From Wuchereria bancrofti (Eukaryota > Nematoda > Chromadorea > Rhabditida > Onchocercidae), in contig SSBO01000009.1 in assembly GCA_005281725.1 (NCBI GenBank), positions 5,030,363 to 5,094,362 on the forward strand: DNA of 64,000 bases, given 5' to 3'. Position 1 is the stretch's first letter, and every line of letters begins with the position of its first letter. Below are positions 51,123 to 63,287 of the stretch, piece after piece. The notes under the pieces are model-generated. The model was not told where the DNA came from and searched no databases. It was given only the letters and a program-made list of their open reading frames with translations. The position numbers and the translations under genes were made by a program.

Positions 51123-54097
51123 TCACCTTCTCATCTTCATTGTTTTCGCCGTTCCTTGCTTGGTATTTTCCTGCGACTCTTCTTTTATCGGTGTCTTAAT
51201 GATACTGTCGGTATATATCTGGGTACTACTTTCGGTATTATAGCATTCGTATCCGGAAGAACTCTTCAGGCTGTTTTGGCTTATGGATGACTTTGGTAGA
51301 GTGGTTTTGGAAAGCTTCAAAAGTTTCATCATTTTTGCACCTGTTTTACTTGGTGTTGATAAGTTCATTGTTACTTGATTTTGACTTGTGCGATGTAATG
51401 ATGATTGTGTTTTGTCCTCTTCAAAAATTTTCTCAGCTACCTTTGAAGATGGCGTCCTGAATCCACGATTCGTCGAAGAAAAGGGCGAAATCGATTTTCT
51501 ACTCTGAGATGACGTTTTAGCCAGATGACTACTCGGGCTTCTCACAGCGCTTAGCTGTGTTTTGTCGATTATCATTTGGCTTTTTTGATTTTTAATACTG
51601 TACTGAGTTAAATCAGCATATCCACTTTCATATTTTCTTCCTCCTTGATTTGCTCGTGAAACAGTTCTTAAGTCTGCAATCCAATTTATCAAATCTAAAT
51701 TCTTAATAATTTCTTAAGAATGTTAAATTTTAAGATGAAAATGAGAAATTTTTTGATAGAGGAAATGTTCTGCTGAGAAGTAGTCATAGAATTGTATTTT
51801 TTTACTTTTTCTTTAACTTTTTATGAATAGCCTAAATTCATTAAATTATTTCCTTTCTGATATTTTAGAAGGGATTGCTTTCATAAATTTTATACTTCTA
51901 ACAAATTTATCTAATCTAAACACTATGCGCAACTTATCTTCTCGTGTTCTTGATAATTTCTTGTCCTGAAAAATTTTTTAAGCGATTAAAACCTTAATTA
52001 ACTTTCTCATAGAATGGATGACCATGGAAACTACTTTATAAATCAGTTTAATTTCGAACTTCTTGGAAAATTTTCATACCGTTAGCTAAACACTTTATGT
52101 TAGCTTAAGGAACTGATAAATAAAATTATAAGAAGTCAAAAGTAATAAATCTGGGTAAAATTAATTATGAAACCCTAAAATAACTATTAAGATTCCAATA
52201 AAACTATATATTCAGGATAGACTAGACAAAATGAAACAACACGATAACAGAGAATTCGCTGCTTTATTTGTCTACTCGCATATGTTTTCTTCATCTATAT
52301 TTTTAAAAAGTCGTAAACAACAATTGTTATACGTAGGATTTACCTGTTTTATTCCGCTTACATCTTTTCCTATTATAGTTTGCCCAGTTTCGTTTAATTC
52401 TTCAATTAGCTTCTGAAATAGATTAACATTACCGCTTCTCAACTCATCAATTTGAATTGAGAAAAGTAATAATAATTGGTTTTTTGGTAATAATTTAATA
52501 ACCTATTAGATGGAAACTTTCGACAATTCTTCGGGAATATTGCAAAATATAAAAGAAAGTATCGATCTGTCACTGTAGTTGCTCAAATTATGAGAAGTCT
52601 CCAACTTTGATTTTATTATAAAATGTATAACTGCTACAATCAACAAAGTTAAAGTTCTGTATAGTAGGTTGTGATCTGAGGTAGTTCAGCATATGCTTTA
52701 ACTTCATCCTTATAAAATTTATCTACCAACAAGCTAAAATTGAACATTTGACCGCAAATAATTTAGGCTAATAAAAATATTAATATTAATAGATATTAAT
52801 AGACAAATAAAAAGATATTATTTAGATAAATAAAGCGTTTCATGAGCGATTAGTTATTGAAAGCGTATAAAGGAATTCTCGAAATTAGATTTTACCACAA
52901 AATTCGAGTCGAATTGCTTTTCCTCCGGCTGATCCATAACGGAGTTCATTCTCTTAAGCATTTTTAATTGCTTGCTAACTTCTTTTACTGTTTCATCAAC
53001 GCTTCGTTCTTTTCTTACTTCTTTATATTTTGATACTGCTTGCTTGAAATTAGCATATTTATTATTTCATTTTGACTAACCTAATGCATCGCATTGCTTT
53101 GATAAACGAGGGAGTTTAAATAACTCAATGCGGAAAAAAAAGGAAAGAAGAAATTCTGAGCGGATCATTTCTGATTTTGAATGAACCGGAATGAACGGTC
53201 ATTACAGTCATAACTGGCTAGTATAATTATACCTGAATTGATAACGTTTCGACAGGTTCAAAGATTGTTGATTTATTCTCATAGTATTTTCTAACAAAAA
53301 AGGCATCGCATACGAATCTACGCACGGTTTGCTCGTATTCTTTGCGTTGATCATTAACCTAAATGAATCATTAAGTATTTCAGTAAAAGATTTATCTGTT
53401 TCAATTTGTATAAAGGATACCTGTTGAGTGATATAATTAACACTATCCATGGTGACTTTCAGTCGCATCCCAAAACTTATCAAATTAGTTATAATGAAGA
53501 ATATCAGTATGTCGAATAATGAATAAACAGCAGCATCATACACTCTTTGCAGCTGTAGCAAAAATTCTTTTTCCGATCGATAATTGACCTCTGTAATATT
53601 TGCTTTGAGCACATCGAAAGAAATGATAATGCTAACAGATCTTTTACTTTTATTTGCATATATATTTAAAGATGCATGTCAAAGATACTTATAAGATGAA
53701 GTGAGGACTGAAATGAAAAAGGAACAATTCAGGAATGGCCAAGGCTTGCACTTTTGAATCTAACACTTGGAAAAAAAAAAGAAATAGGACGATGGGCAAA
53801 TTTTAGATATTTTTGATAAGATTTAGATTAAAGAGTGTTGAAAATCAGTAAATTTCACAACTGTGTCCTCCGTTCCTTCATATTTAAAGAAATCTTAGTC
53901 AACTTTATCAGTTAGATATGTATTGGTAATTGGAGCAGAAAAACGGATGAGCAGAAAAAGTTTTCCAGGAAATCCTAAAAAATGATATGATTACCGTTCT
54001 CAAGATGAACTGCAGCTACGATGATTGTGATAATCAAACCGGCATTTGCAATCACCAAACATATAACTTTTAATGATGGAATATAACAATCACTCAT
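51123..54097 (-). CDS. Unrecognised two-pass membrane protein with coiled-coil-like middle and Ser/Thr/Lys-rich tail
   Basis: Seven exons join in phase: 53995-54097, 53421-53590, 53233-53358, 52896-53042, 52344-52412, 51934-51965 and 51123-51666; 1191 bases, 396 residues. The ATG lies 14 bases after an AAATTTCAG acceptor, suiting spliced-leader addition. Residues about 10-30 (VICLVIANAGLIITIIVAAV) form a membrane segment or signal anchor. A second hydrophobic stretch, SLFDILIFFIITNLISF, lies at about 60-78. Then come charged, helical sequences (NDQRKEYEQTVRRFVCDAFF, KEVSKQLKMLKRMNSVMDQP, KLIEELNETGQTI). The last 180 residues are rich in S, T and K (KTSSQSRKSISPFSSTNRGF) and look disordered and phosphorylatable. 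Six acceptors are TTTCAG/TTACAG/TTTAG/TTCAAG types and donors are GTATCC, GTATAA, GTAAAA and GTAAAT. The weakest join is the last (donor GTTGCG, acceptor CTTAAG at 51,666). No family is recognised; a nematode-specific protein is likely. Confidence 0.65.
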
Positions 54098-54110
54098 CTT
54101 GCGGTATTTT

Positions 54111-57100
54111 TCTGAAATTTTTATGTGAATAGAAATTTCGATTTTGCTTAAAGTCTCTGAAACTAACAAATTTTAACGAACTTTTAAAAATGAATTCCAT
54201 TGTTATGATATGATAAGATAATGAGCAGTGGAATGATGAATAAGATTTCTAACAATTTATGAATTAAATGTCAAACAAATTTGCGGTTTGTGACAAAGGA
54301 GTAAATGGCTTTTTTTAAATTAACGCAATTGTTTGTTATACACAAGGATACCAGCGGGTGAACAACCAAAAAAAAAAGTTGGCGTTTACTTATTAAAAAT
54401 TCTAGTGTCTTTCTTATCAAAAGTAATGTCAATGGAAATTCTCAAAGTATCCAATGCAAACTAAGTATCGGTTATTATATAACGATAAAATTAAAAAGAA
54501 AAAAAACTGGTTTCATGCAAATTAAATGATAACAAAAATAAAGAGAAACCAAAAATTTTACCTCAGTTATGTTTTCAATGGAATCGCGTAACTGCTGAGA
54601 AATGAAGTCTATAATATTTACAACTTAAAAATTTCCGAACTTCAATTCAGCTTAGTTTTTTATCCCACTAATAAAAATTGGCGCGAAATAGTCAGTGAAA
54701 AAAGTAAACGAATAAGTAAACACTGAAGTTACAGTTGAATAAAATGCCGAATTGATCAACTATGCGGTTGGTATTTATTTTAGTGATGCAAATGATTAAA
54801 AATTCGTTTTGTAATTTCAACTAAAAATGCTGAATATCAAATCCAAATACTAAGACACAGTTTAGCATTATCAAAATAGATTTTTAATTTAAGGTTGATA
54901 GTAATTCAAAACTGTTAGTTTAGCTGTCTCTTACATAACTGTTTTTTGTTTTTTCTCACCGAATCTTTTCTTCAGTGTTTCTACTGGTCATTGTTATATA
55001 TTTGTCTCATTTGCACTCAAATAATCAATTTCTTCATTAATTTTTTCTGTTAGTAGACATACCGGTGAGAATAGATATATGAGTCTCTTCGGAAACTTTC
55101 CAAACAACCTGAAACATTCCACTTCCAGTTTTAGTAAACTAAGCAAATCGTGAATGTACTTCGTCTGAAACAGTAAGCTGATAGAGCTAAACTTTTATTA
55201 CGACAAGGAAATATGATTCATAAAGTGAGCTAAATTATCTCCAAAGTATCCTTCACAGAAATTAAAAATAAATTAACGAATAAAGCAGGTTTTGTACTTC
55301 ACGATTATTTCACGATCTACTCACCACTTGTCTTTCTTACTGAATGAATCAATAAAATGGAAAAGAACCATTTATGGATAAATATATCATCGTTTCACTA
55401 TCACTGTTTCATTTCTTGATGTAATGAAGACACTGATAGATGCACTGCTGCTTGAAATGATTATTAATGAAATGAAAAGGAGTTCTCTGATAAAAATTGG
55501 ACAGAATTGAATTATATTTTCTAATTAGGGTGGAAATAAAATTAAATAGTAGAAGCGAAAGTTTCTTATAAAGCTTTGCAAATAGGAAATAACATTAACA
55601 CATCACTTTTTTCAGCTGTCATTCTGATCTCACAACCGGTGAAATCCAATCCCCTTGTGCTGTTTAGAATTTGTTTGCAGCTAAAATTCTAAACTAAACA
55701 ATTGTTAAGACTTCTAAGATATCTTTATCACCAAAACCTCACTGATACGAGAAATAACAAGATTTATGCTTCAGTAAAGTTATTATCACTCCCTATTTTA
55801 ACAACATTATCAAGAATTAGATATTTTCGTTGCAACCATTTATCACATACTTACAAAAGTTGATTTGAAACCACAAACAATTTTTTCATCTCTCTTTGAC
55901 CTCTTTTTATTACTTTCACTTTAAACATAAAACTCTTTTTTTTGAAACCGATGAACAAGAGTGTTGGGGAAAAATGCGAAAATAAACATTTTTCAAAATT
56001 TATGACTTTTGTAAAATTCTTTGTTAGTGAATCATTCTAATCTCTTGTCATCATTTTCAATAGCAGTTATTCACGTCTCATTTGAAAAGAGTGAACTATC
56101 TCATCAAATATTCTTAAATATGTTGAGCTACTTTGAAAATCTAAGCTATAACAGTAAGATGTGTATCATAACTTGGCATTTAAAGCCTAATGCACACTCG
56201 ACTAAAATTTAAAATCAAGTCGCTTAAAAGCGAAAGTTAGTTATTTGGGGAAATTAATAAATCAACGACTATTTAAAAGATATCCAAATATTTTTTATTC
56301 TATAGGCTTTATTGTTTTTATTCCTTTCTATGCAATTGATTTTTAAAACCAAATTAGAAAATTTCGCACAAGCTCTTTTTTAGAAAATTAGCATTGATAA
56401 CATTTTATCATTTGAAGAATGTAAATATGCCAATCTGACGATTGAACGATTTTTTGTTGTAAAATAACTGATAAATTCAAATATGTTTGATAAAAAATAC
56501 CAGTGATAGCTGAATAAGACGGATGGAGAAACGGTAGGAGGAAAACAAATTATGAAATGACAATCCTGAAGATAAGAAGACAGATGTGGACAGCTTGGAA
56601 AGACTAACTATGAATATATCAATTAGCGCTGATAGTTCTTCTTTCAGTGGTATCATCTCTTGTGGTTCGTTGATTGTCATCTGCAGCTCATTACTTCAGT
56701 TCCTGCCAATCATTTTTAATTTTAAATGACCAGAAATCTTTTTATCTCTAGATTAATTCTGCTAATAATTGATATCTAGAAGATATTGTAATGGATCAAA
56801 TTCGGTTCATTTGATAAGTTATCAACTGAAATGTATTCATAACGCAGAAAATTTTGTAAACGATATTCATTTGGAATAGAAAATAATTTTAAACCAAATT
56901 TTTAGCTCATTATAATAGTCAATTACATATGTAAAGCAAATTTCATCTCGATTAAAATTATCAAATATTTCGAACAAAAACCGTTTAGTTATAATCAGAA
57001 TAACTTTGGCATATTTTCCGCTGAAACTTCGCTCTGATTTCGGGTTTCCTGATTTGATTAAATTGCAATTTTATTGACGTTTCAGTCATAATCTTAGATG

Positions 57101-57801
57101 ACACTGCTTCAACAATTTACAATGTTGCTTTGTAATAAGTTATTGTGGAAATATGCAAATTTATTCATTTTTGAAAATCTGCTCTAACTATTTATATGAT
57201 TTATGTGGCGGTATTACTTCGTTGTATTCCTCACACAATATAGCTTCTCTTCATTCTTGGATACCACACTCGGGGTAGAATTAGAAAAGAAGGACGAAGG
57301 AAAATTGTTGTACTAGATTAAATTTTACCTTTTAGTGAAATCCACATAATTCTTTAAGCTGACTGCATATAACCTGACCGTTCACTAAACACTTTGAAGA
57401 CTACTTTGAAGTTAAACACTTGAAAGAGATACGTTTTCTGCGATTAGAAAGGTCACCAGTTAATGCCTGGTGCAGTTTCGATAACAGCAGGAGGTAAATA
57501 CTGAGTAGACGACTATTTGCGCAACTTTTTTTAAGATATGAAATTAACTTTGGCGGTTACGAATTAATTTATTCCAACTTATTGTCTCGTATGGGTCGGA
57601 TCGGAGGAGGAAAAGTGCTAATTATTGTCCGAATATGCCAAAATGTAATTAGAAACTGAAAGCGGAAAGATTTACGGTGAGCATAAGGAAGAGATAAAAA
57701 AGTGTTATCTAAAGTATTTTGAGGGAGCAATATCTGGCTACAGAAGGAGGAAGTAATAAAAATTTGTACTGCACTTAAAGTGGTCGGTTGATAAAATCTT
57801 A
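54111..57801. other. Intergenic, no supported gene
   Basis: This lies upstream of the leftward membrane-protein gene and should include its promoter. A minus-strand ATG at 56,680 directly after a GCTGCAG acceptor-like site starts MTINEPQEMIPLKEELSALI and reaches a GTTAGT donor, but I found no following exon. On the plus strand a protein-like stretch near 57,535-57,655 (EINFGGYELIYSNLLSRMGR) has no clear partners either. Confidence 0.35.
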
Positions 57802-58116
57802 ATGGAAATATTTATGGATTCAATCTGTTCTCTTCGAAAAGAAGAAAATGTGGAAGGAAGAAAACAGTGGACAGTGGCTAACAGCAAAGTAGCCAATGAC
57901 CTTTCTGAACCAATCTCTTGTGAGGATTGCCTACCTTACTGCATGTTGCAATATCAATTCAAGAATATCAGTTCAGTTCACAACATCGATTTTAGTGATC
58001 ATGTTGCTTCCTTTGAAAACGATTATTTTAAAAAAACACTTTCAAATTTCAGGACTTATCCATTGTTTCAGCAGCTAAACATTAAGTTCACAACCGCTTC
58101 CATTTTCGGAACATAA
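57802..58116 (+). CDS. Possible exon(s) of a DEG/ENaC-like channel or other cysteine-rich protein
   Basis: An open frame of 104 codons contains ISCEDCLPYCMLQYQF (from about 57,913). The C-x-x-C-L-P-x-C-x3-Y pattern is like the last extracellular cysteine-rich segment of degenerin/ENaC channels, where C-x-CLP-x-C-x-x-x-x-Y is common. No transmembrane helices or the second-helix GxS motif could be read nearby, so this would be a fragment or remnant. A strong acceptor (TTTCAAATTTCAG) at about 58,053 lies inside the frame. Splicing to it from TCA|GTTCAC at 57,975 would instead give a short end reading DLSIVSAAKH. Another acceptor, TACATTTCAG at 58,760, precedes 21 codons ending in a stop. Start, exon limits and identity are all uncertain. 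Confidence 0.25.
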   Translation: MEIFMDSICSLRKEENVEGRKQWTVANSKVANDLSEPISCEDCLPYCMLQYQFKNISSVHNIDFSDHVASFENDYFKKTLSNFRTYPLFQQLNIKFTTASIFGT

Positions 58117-60658
58117 AGTTAGTAATTTAAATAGTTCTCATTACTCAATCTTAATACTTGCAAATTTATGTTTGGATTTCTCCTCTGTGAAAGGTAAAAA
58201 AGAATTTTGTTCACTCTCAACCATTTATCGTTACATAAACTTTTTAACTCTTCCTTTAATTTTCTGCTTTTAACAGCACAGTTTAAATCTGCTAAATCTG
58301 TACACTGTTTTTAAAGTTGTGATATTAATCGTTAAACAAGAAAAAGCCTGAAATAGTAATTTGCAGTACTATTAAGCTTGCCAATAGAGTAATACCTGAG
58401 TGAAAATTGCATTTTGAAAATGGTAGTCGACAATGTTTCAATATATTATATAATTGATCATATTGAAATAGACAGTGGAAGTGTTATATACGTTGAAACA
58501 AGTTTGCTTGGCTGGGCATTTGATTGGCATTGTTGGAGGACAGCACACGACAACTTGACGATCATTCGACGATGTTTTGGCGACCAAACCAGCACGACCT
58601 ATGTCATGAGTACCTCTTTTCATTTCATACTTCAACGAACTTGATCAATTCCATCTGTCCTAACTAATTTATCAATCAACGTTAGTTCTTATCCAGTGTC
58701 TTTCTTCTTATTCCATTACTTCCTCCTCATTGAAATTATTCATTTTAAACTACATTTCAGATAAGTTCCGACGATTTATCACCTTCCACCTCTTCAAATC
58801 ATAGCACTTATTTTAGAATTCCATAATTACCTATTCATTACCAACGACGCATAAATTAAATTGTCTCTATGGATTCATTGTGCAATTTCGACTTTCTTCT
58901 TATCTTCTCTCCTTTCTATGTACAGAAACAATTTCATCCTTTTTGACATTTACAATCTTAGCTTATAAAAAAGCAGTATCAATTTTAAGAAATTTTTCAA
59001 AAAATTTCTGCAAATTTTCTGAAGTGAGAAAAGTTTGTGAATAACGACTGATTTTTTTTGTTAGATTTTATTTATATTTCTGAATTATTTCAGGAAATAA
59101 AATCCGTTTGCTTCTATTACAAATCATTTATCATAACAATCTAACAGACTGCTGAAATTCTGTTTGTTTAACGTTTGATTAAGATAAGAGAATATCGTGC
59201 GAGGCAATAGAAATCAGGAAATAAATCATTCGAAAATTGGCATTTATGTATATCGGTATGAACCTTCTACGATAAATAAATATTACATAAAGCAAATATC
59301 GTCTGCGTACAGAAAGATTTTTAAGTTCAGTACAATTGTTTCAGAAATACGGCAAGTCAGGCCCATCCACGTTGTTTACAATGTTCTATTTCATACTTAA
59401 CAATGAATTTCAATGTTTTTTTAATGAAAACTGAAGAGAAATATTTATAAAGTCTGAAGCATTATAGAGATTAATCTTTATTGTATTTCCATGGAATTCC
59501 AATATTTGGAGTTTGAATTACATTACTTATTAATAGAAGCCTAAGTTCTTCCCATGTAGAGAATAGATTAATATCAGCATTAAGAAATTTTAGTTTATTA
59601 CAAATTTAAATGTTTTTTATTGAAAATGTGTTGTTAAGTTTTTCAAATACATTGCTTGCCAGCCTCCGACCTCAACAAATTTGAATAACTGTATCTTAGA
59701 GTTGAAAACAGTCTATTACAAAAAGAAGCACGATTCATTTTCGGTGATAAATAGAAAAGAGCTAAAGTGAATTTAATAACACAAAAAAAAATTAGAGAAA
59801 GATTAGCAATGTCAAATGGTTCAGTCAAATTTCATTCTGATCTGCATTTCGAGCAAATTTTTGAAATATTTATAGTAACAGGAACCTGTCTCATTAGTTT
59901 ATCGTCAGTGTTGTCATTAATCTGAGAAAAAGGAGACAAGTCTGAGGAGACAAGTTCATCTTCCAGCACTTCAACTCCACCTCTACTTTTTACCTCTTTT
60001 TTCTCTCAGAATGAAATAAGACAGAATTAGGATTGATTGCTGACTGACTGTTCCTGATAAGTTTTCAATTTTCTCAAATTTTTTCTTTCAAATCCCTGCA
60101 TATTGTTTTAAAGAATTGAGAGCTTTCTAAAATTTAAAAAAACATGGGAGCGAGACAGCTGGATCAAATGTCGGTGTTAATATGAAAAGTTGAAAAGAGG
60201 AAAAAAATTTTTAAATAGTATTTAATAGGAGGCAGCAAGTACTATTGGTACGGGTAGTAACAATGAGCAATGCTTAAAATAACTCCCTTCAATCTAATTC
60301 ATTCATCGAAAATCCAAATTATTTTAATCCCTTCCAGATATGAGTATGAAAACTAAATGTGGAATTAGTGGAAAAGCATAAATGAAGAAATAATACTCTC
60401 TTCGCAGATGGACAGAAAGAGGCCATTTATTAGTATTGTTGAGGATTTCGTGGAAAATCGAATAATATCAGAATTGGAATGACATTGTTTTGTTTGAATT
60501 TATAGATATTCTGGAAAATTTTTGGACCGGATGCTCATATAATGGATGCATTGGCAATTTTGTATGATTAATCTCGACAAAGATTCTCTTGGAGAACATC
60601 AACCACATCATAATTAATTAGTCAAACTAAAAGTCTGTTTCTCTTTATCTTCCTATTC
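58117..60658. other. Intergenic, only one isolated exon-like end
   Basis: The only splice-supported item is the plus-strand stretch 58,761-58,826 after TACATTTCAG, reading ISSDDLSPSTSSNHSTYFRI then proline and a stop. It would suit the last exon of a gene whose other exons I could not identify. The rest is AT-rich with no supported gene. Confidence 0.3.
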
Positions 60659-61712
60659 ATGCTCTTTCTCCTTTACTCAGTTAGTGTGACAGGTGATGTC
60701 GAAATTGTCGATAAAATTTTTGCATTAGCCTTCTTCATCTTTACAATCAGAAGTAAGTCACTAAACCCTTCAATATGTTATTAAGGTATCTTTCCTTGAA
60801 TTTTGCTTAAGTATCCATTTTATGAATTTGCATTGGTAAGCGAAATCGGCAATAATTATATGTAGTTATATTTTGTAGTTGTATGTAGTTATATTATAAT
60901 AGCAATAGTTGATTTTCATTAGTTAAATCACCGAATATCACTACTCAGCTGCTTGGTAGAATAGCCCAACAAAGTTTTAGATGAATTTTCACAAATTTCA
61001 TATCTATTTAAAGTATTGGATTATTTTACAACTTAATTTCATTTCCAATCTGTCAACAAGCAAATAAGTGAAAAAAGGTAGCGTAATAATTCAATACATT
61101 ATTAAATAGGCTGTACTGAGAATGCATGAAAGTATAGGAAGAGTACGTTTTATATTAATTAATTTGTTATGTGATATGTGATTATTGATCTCGTGTTTCA
61201 ATACTACCATCATTCATATATCAAATAAACAGATTCGTATTTAAGCTTTGCATTGCAGAGTTATTTTTAACATCGACCGAAATCAATCAAGTTTTTTTCG
61301 TAACCCGTAAAACTTTTGTTAAATTATTTTGACAAAGAAATTCAGCATCTTACTCACTGGATCTTTTTTCAGAACTTGGCTGGAAACACAGGAATGGACC
61401 CAGTTATCAAACGAGAAAAAAAGTAAGTTTACGTTGGAAGATTCAATTAAACATTTGTGCAAAATGGTAATCAATGATAGCACAACATTGGAACGAGAAA
61501 ATAACTGTCTTTTTCATGCTTGAGTTTTCAATCTAGCCATAACTGTCCCCTAACTTGTTACTGTCAACAAATTACTTTTTTATTCTAAAATTTCTCTGCT
61601 GCGCTTTTTTTTATAAATGTCTTTTTTTGTAACAATCCTTGCGATGATACAATAGGACATTAGTAGAAAATGGAAAGAAGAAGCCGTGGAGGTGATCAAA
61701 TTCAAAATCTAA
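60659..61712 (+). CDS. Candidate 66-residue membrane miniprotein in three exons
   Basis: Exons 60659-60752, 61373-61422 and 61656-61712 join in phase (donors AGAA|GTAAGT and AAAA|GTAAGT; acceptors TTTTTTCAG and ACAATAG). They give a hydrophobic start, MLFLLYSVSV, a second hydrophobic segment, KIFALAFFIFTI, then a basic tail (KLGWKHRNGPSYQTRKK, then DISRKWKEEAVEVIKFKI). The stop at 61,710-61,712 is followed after 23 bases by AATAAA. It may be a whole small gene or the 3' end of a larger one, since a TTTACTCAG acceptor at 60,680 also fits the same phase. No family is recognised. Support is two canonical donors, one excellent acceptor, consistent phase and the nearby AATAAA. Confidence 0.35.
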
Positions 61713-61735
61713 TTAACTTTTTTTCTAAAGCATTC

Positions 61736-61741
61736 AATAAA
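61736..61741 (+). terminator. Candidate polyadenylation signal AATAAA
   Basis: This hexamer lies 23 bases after the TAA that ends the three-exon miniprotein model. That is close but possible for a nematode 3' end. Confidence 0.3.
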
Positions 61742-63058
61742 TATGCAGGAAGGGCATTTCCGTTACAAAACAGTTCAGGAAATATTTGCGTATTAGGTGG
61801 CAGGGAGAAGATGTTCCTTTGTGTGTGTCAACATTGTGGTGGATGGGTAAGCGCAAAGAGGAGAGAGATGTCATTGTTGTTTAACACTAATGACGCTTGA
61901 AACCATTGCCAAACCGTTCTCCACTGATTTCCAATTCCCGTCATATCCTTCTCCATGAAGCAGGGTCTACAGCTTAAAACTTCTTAGGGCTGTTATCATT
62001 TCTGATAAAACAAGGCTTACAACCTAAGTAGAATGTGCAAATGAGAATAATTTGGAAGTTTTGGAGCTAACAATAATAGGAGTTATTCAATTTTAATTAA
62101 CCTCCATCCTCTTACTAAATTGTTGTTTTGATGACTAATAACTGTAAATTAAATAGAAAAATTAGCAACAATCTAGCTTTGATTGTTCTAGATCGAAATG
62201 ATTAGCACGACAAGATATTGGCGCTTCTCTCAAAGATGATGATATATCAAATGATGCCATTAGTGCCAGGCAATCATAACCACTTTTAATATATCCCTTT
62301 TTTTTTCCAATTTCCAGATTGCTTTTAAAATTGTTATGGGATAAATTCATTTATAGTTAGAGTTATTAATTCTTGCTGTGTAAAGTTTGATTATGACCAG
62401 CCTTATTTATTAGCAATCGTTTGAACTTTTAAATGCCTCAACTTGATGAGTGTTCATTCCAACATTATCCAATGTGTAATATCATTTATCAAAACAAGCA
62501 CTATCATTTCCTGTAATAATTATCATACCACCAAAATTTCATCTTTTAAATCCAAATCTAATTTTTGGAATCGCGTTTGCATTTTTTTCTGTTATATTTA
62601 TTCCTCTTTTTTAGCACTCACTATTGATGGTGATTGAGCAAGAAAATTTCCGTTTACGTTTACGCCTCTCTTTCAACTCCCTTTGATGTTTACCGCTGAT
62701 ACCGTTCTATCAATTCCTTTTTTATCACCTTGGAAGTACAGGCGTTTCTGAAAAATGTTGGTAAGGCTTGTGTCATCCTAAAATTACGTGAATTACTTTC
62801 GATTAACAGAGGTCTTGGTGTCATTTCTTTGTTTTTCTGATAACAATGAGCTAGAGGCATCGCCATTTATTTCCTCTCTTTTAGCTTTATACCGAAATTT
62901 TTAATATAGAATTATTAATTACCAAAAACAACAACAAACTCACAACCCATGAAAATTACCCATTAATTTTTAATAATTCCTTCTCATCTCATTCGCCAGT
63001 TGTTCTTTTTTGCTATTTATTTAAATATTTTTATTAAAAATAATATCCTAACCAAAAA
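61742..63058. other. No supported gene
   Basis: AT-rich sequence with short frames on both strands. None shows splice support or a recognisable motif. Confidence 0.35.
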
Positions 63059-63259
63059 ATGTTAGAAAATGCTTTGCCGCCATCATCTCGTTATTTCATT
63101 GAAAAATTTTCTTCAAATTATTTTTCTATCTTCAAAAAGTTGCCGCCGATAGTGATGTATGTTAGTTTGAATGTTTTATTGTTTACAGTTTTGATGGAAG
63201 CTCGTAAATTGTCTCCCTTAAATGTATCCCGAAGCGATTCAGTTAAGAGAAGCGTTTAA
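63059..63259 (+). CDS. Hypothetical 66-residue single-pass membrane protein
   Basis: A short intronless frame begins MLENALPPSSRYFIEKF, has one hydrophobic segment (LPPIVMYVSLNVLLFTVLM, about residues 29-47) and ends with basic, serine-rich residues (NVSRSDSVKRSV). The composition is protein-like, but length alone is not significant in AT-rich DNA. The stop is followed after five bases by a run of 23 A. This could be a real mini-gene, a first exon, or the inserted end of a reverse-transcribed message. Confidence 0.2.
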   Translation: MLENALPPSSRYFIEKFSSNYFSIFKKLPPIVMYVSLNVLLFTVLMEARKLSPLNVSRSDSVKRSV

Positions 63260-63264
63260 GAGTT

Positions 63265-63287
63265 AAAAAAAAAAAAAAAAAAAAAAA
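63265..63287 (+). repeat. Poly-A tract of 23 bases
   Basis: An uninterrupted A23 run, followed by cgaaaaaagagaaaag. It is among the longest homopolymers in the window and sits right after the 66-residue frame. Confidence 0.9.
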
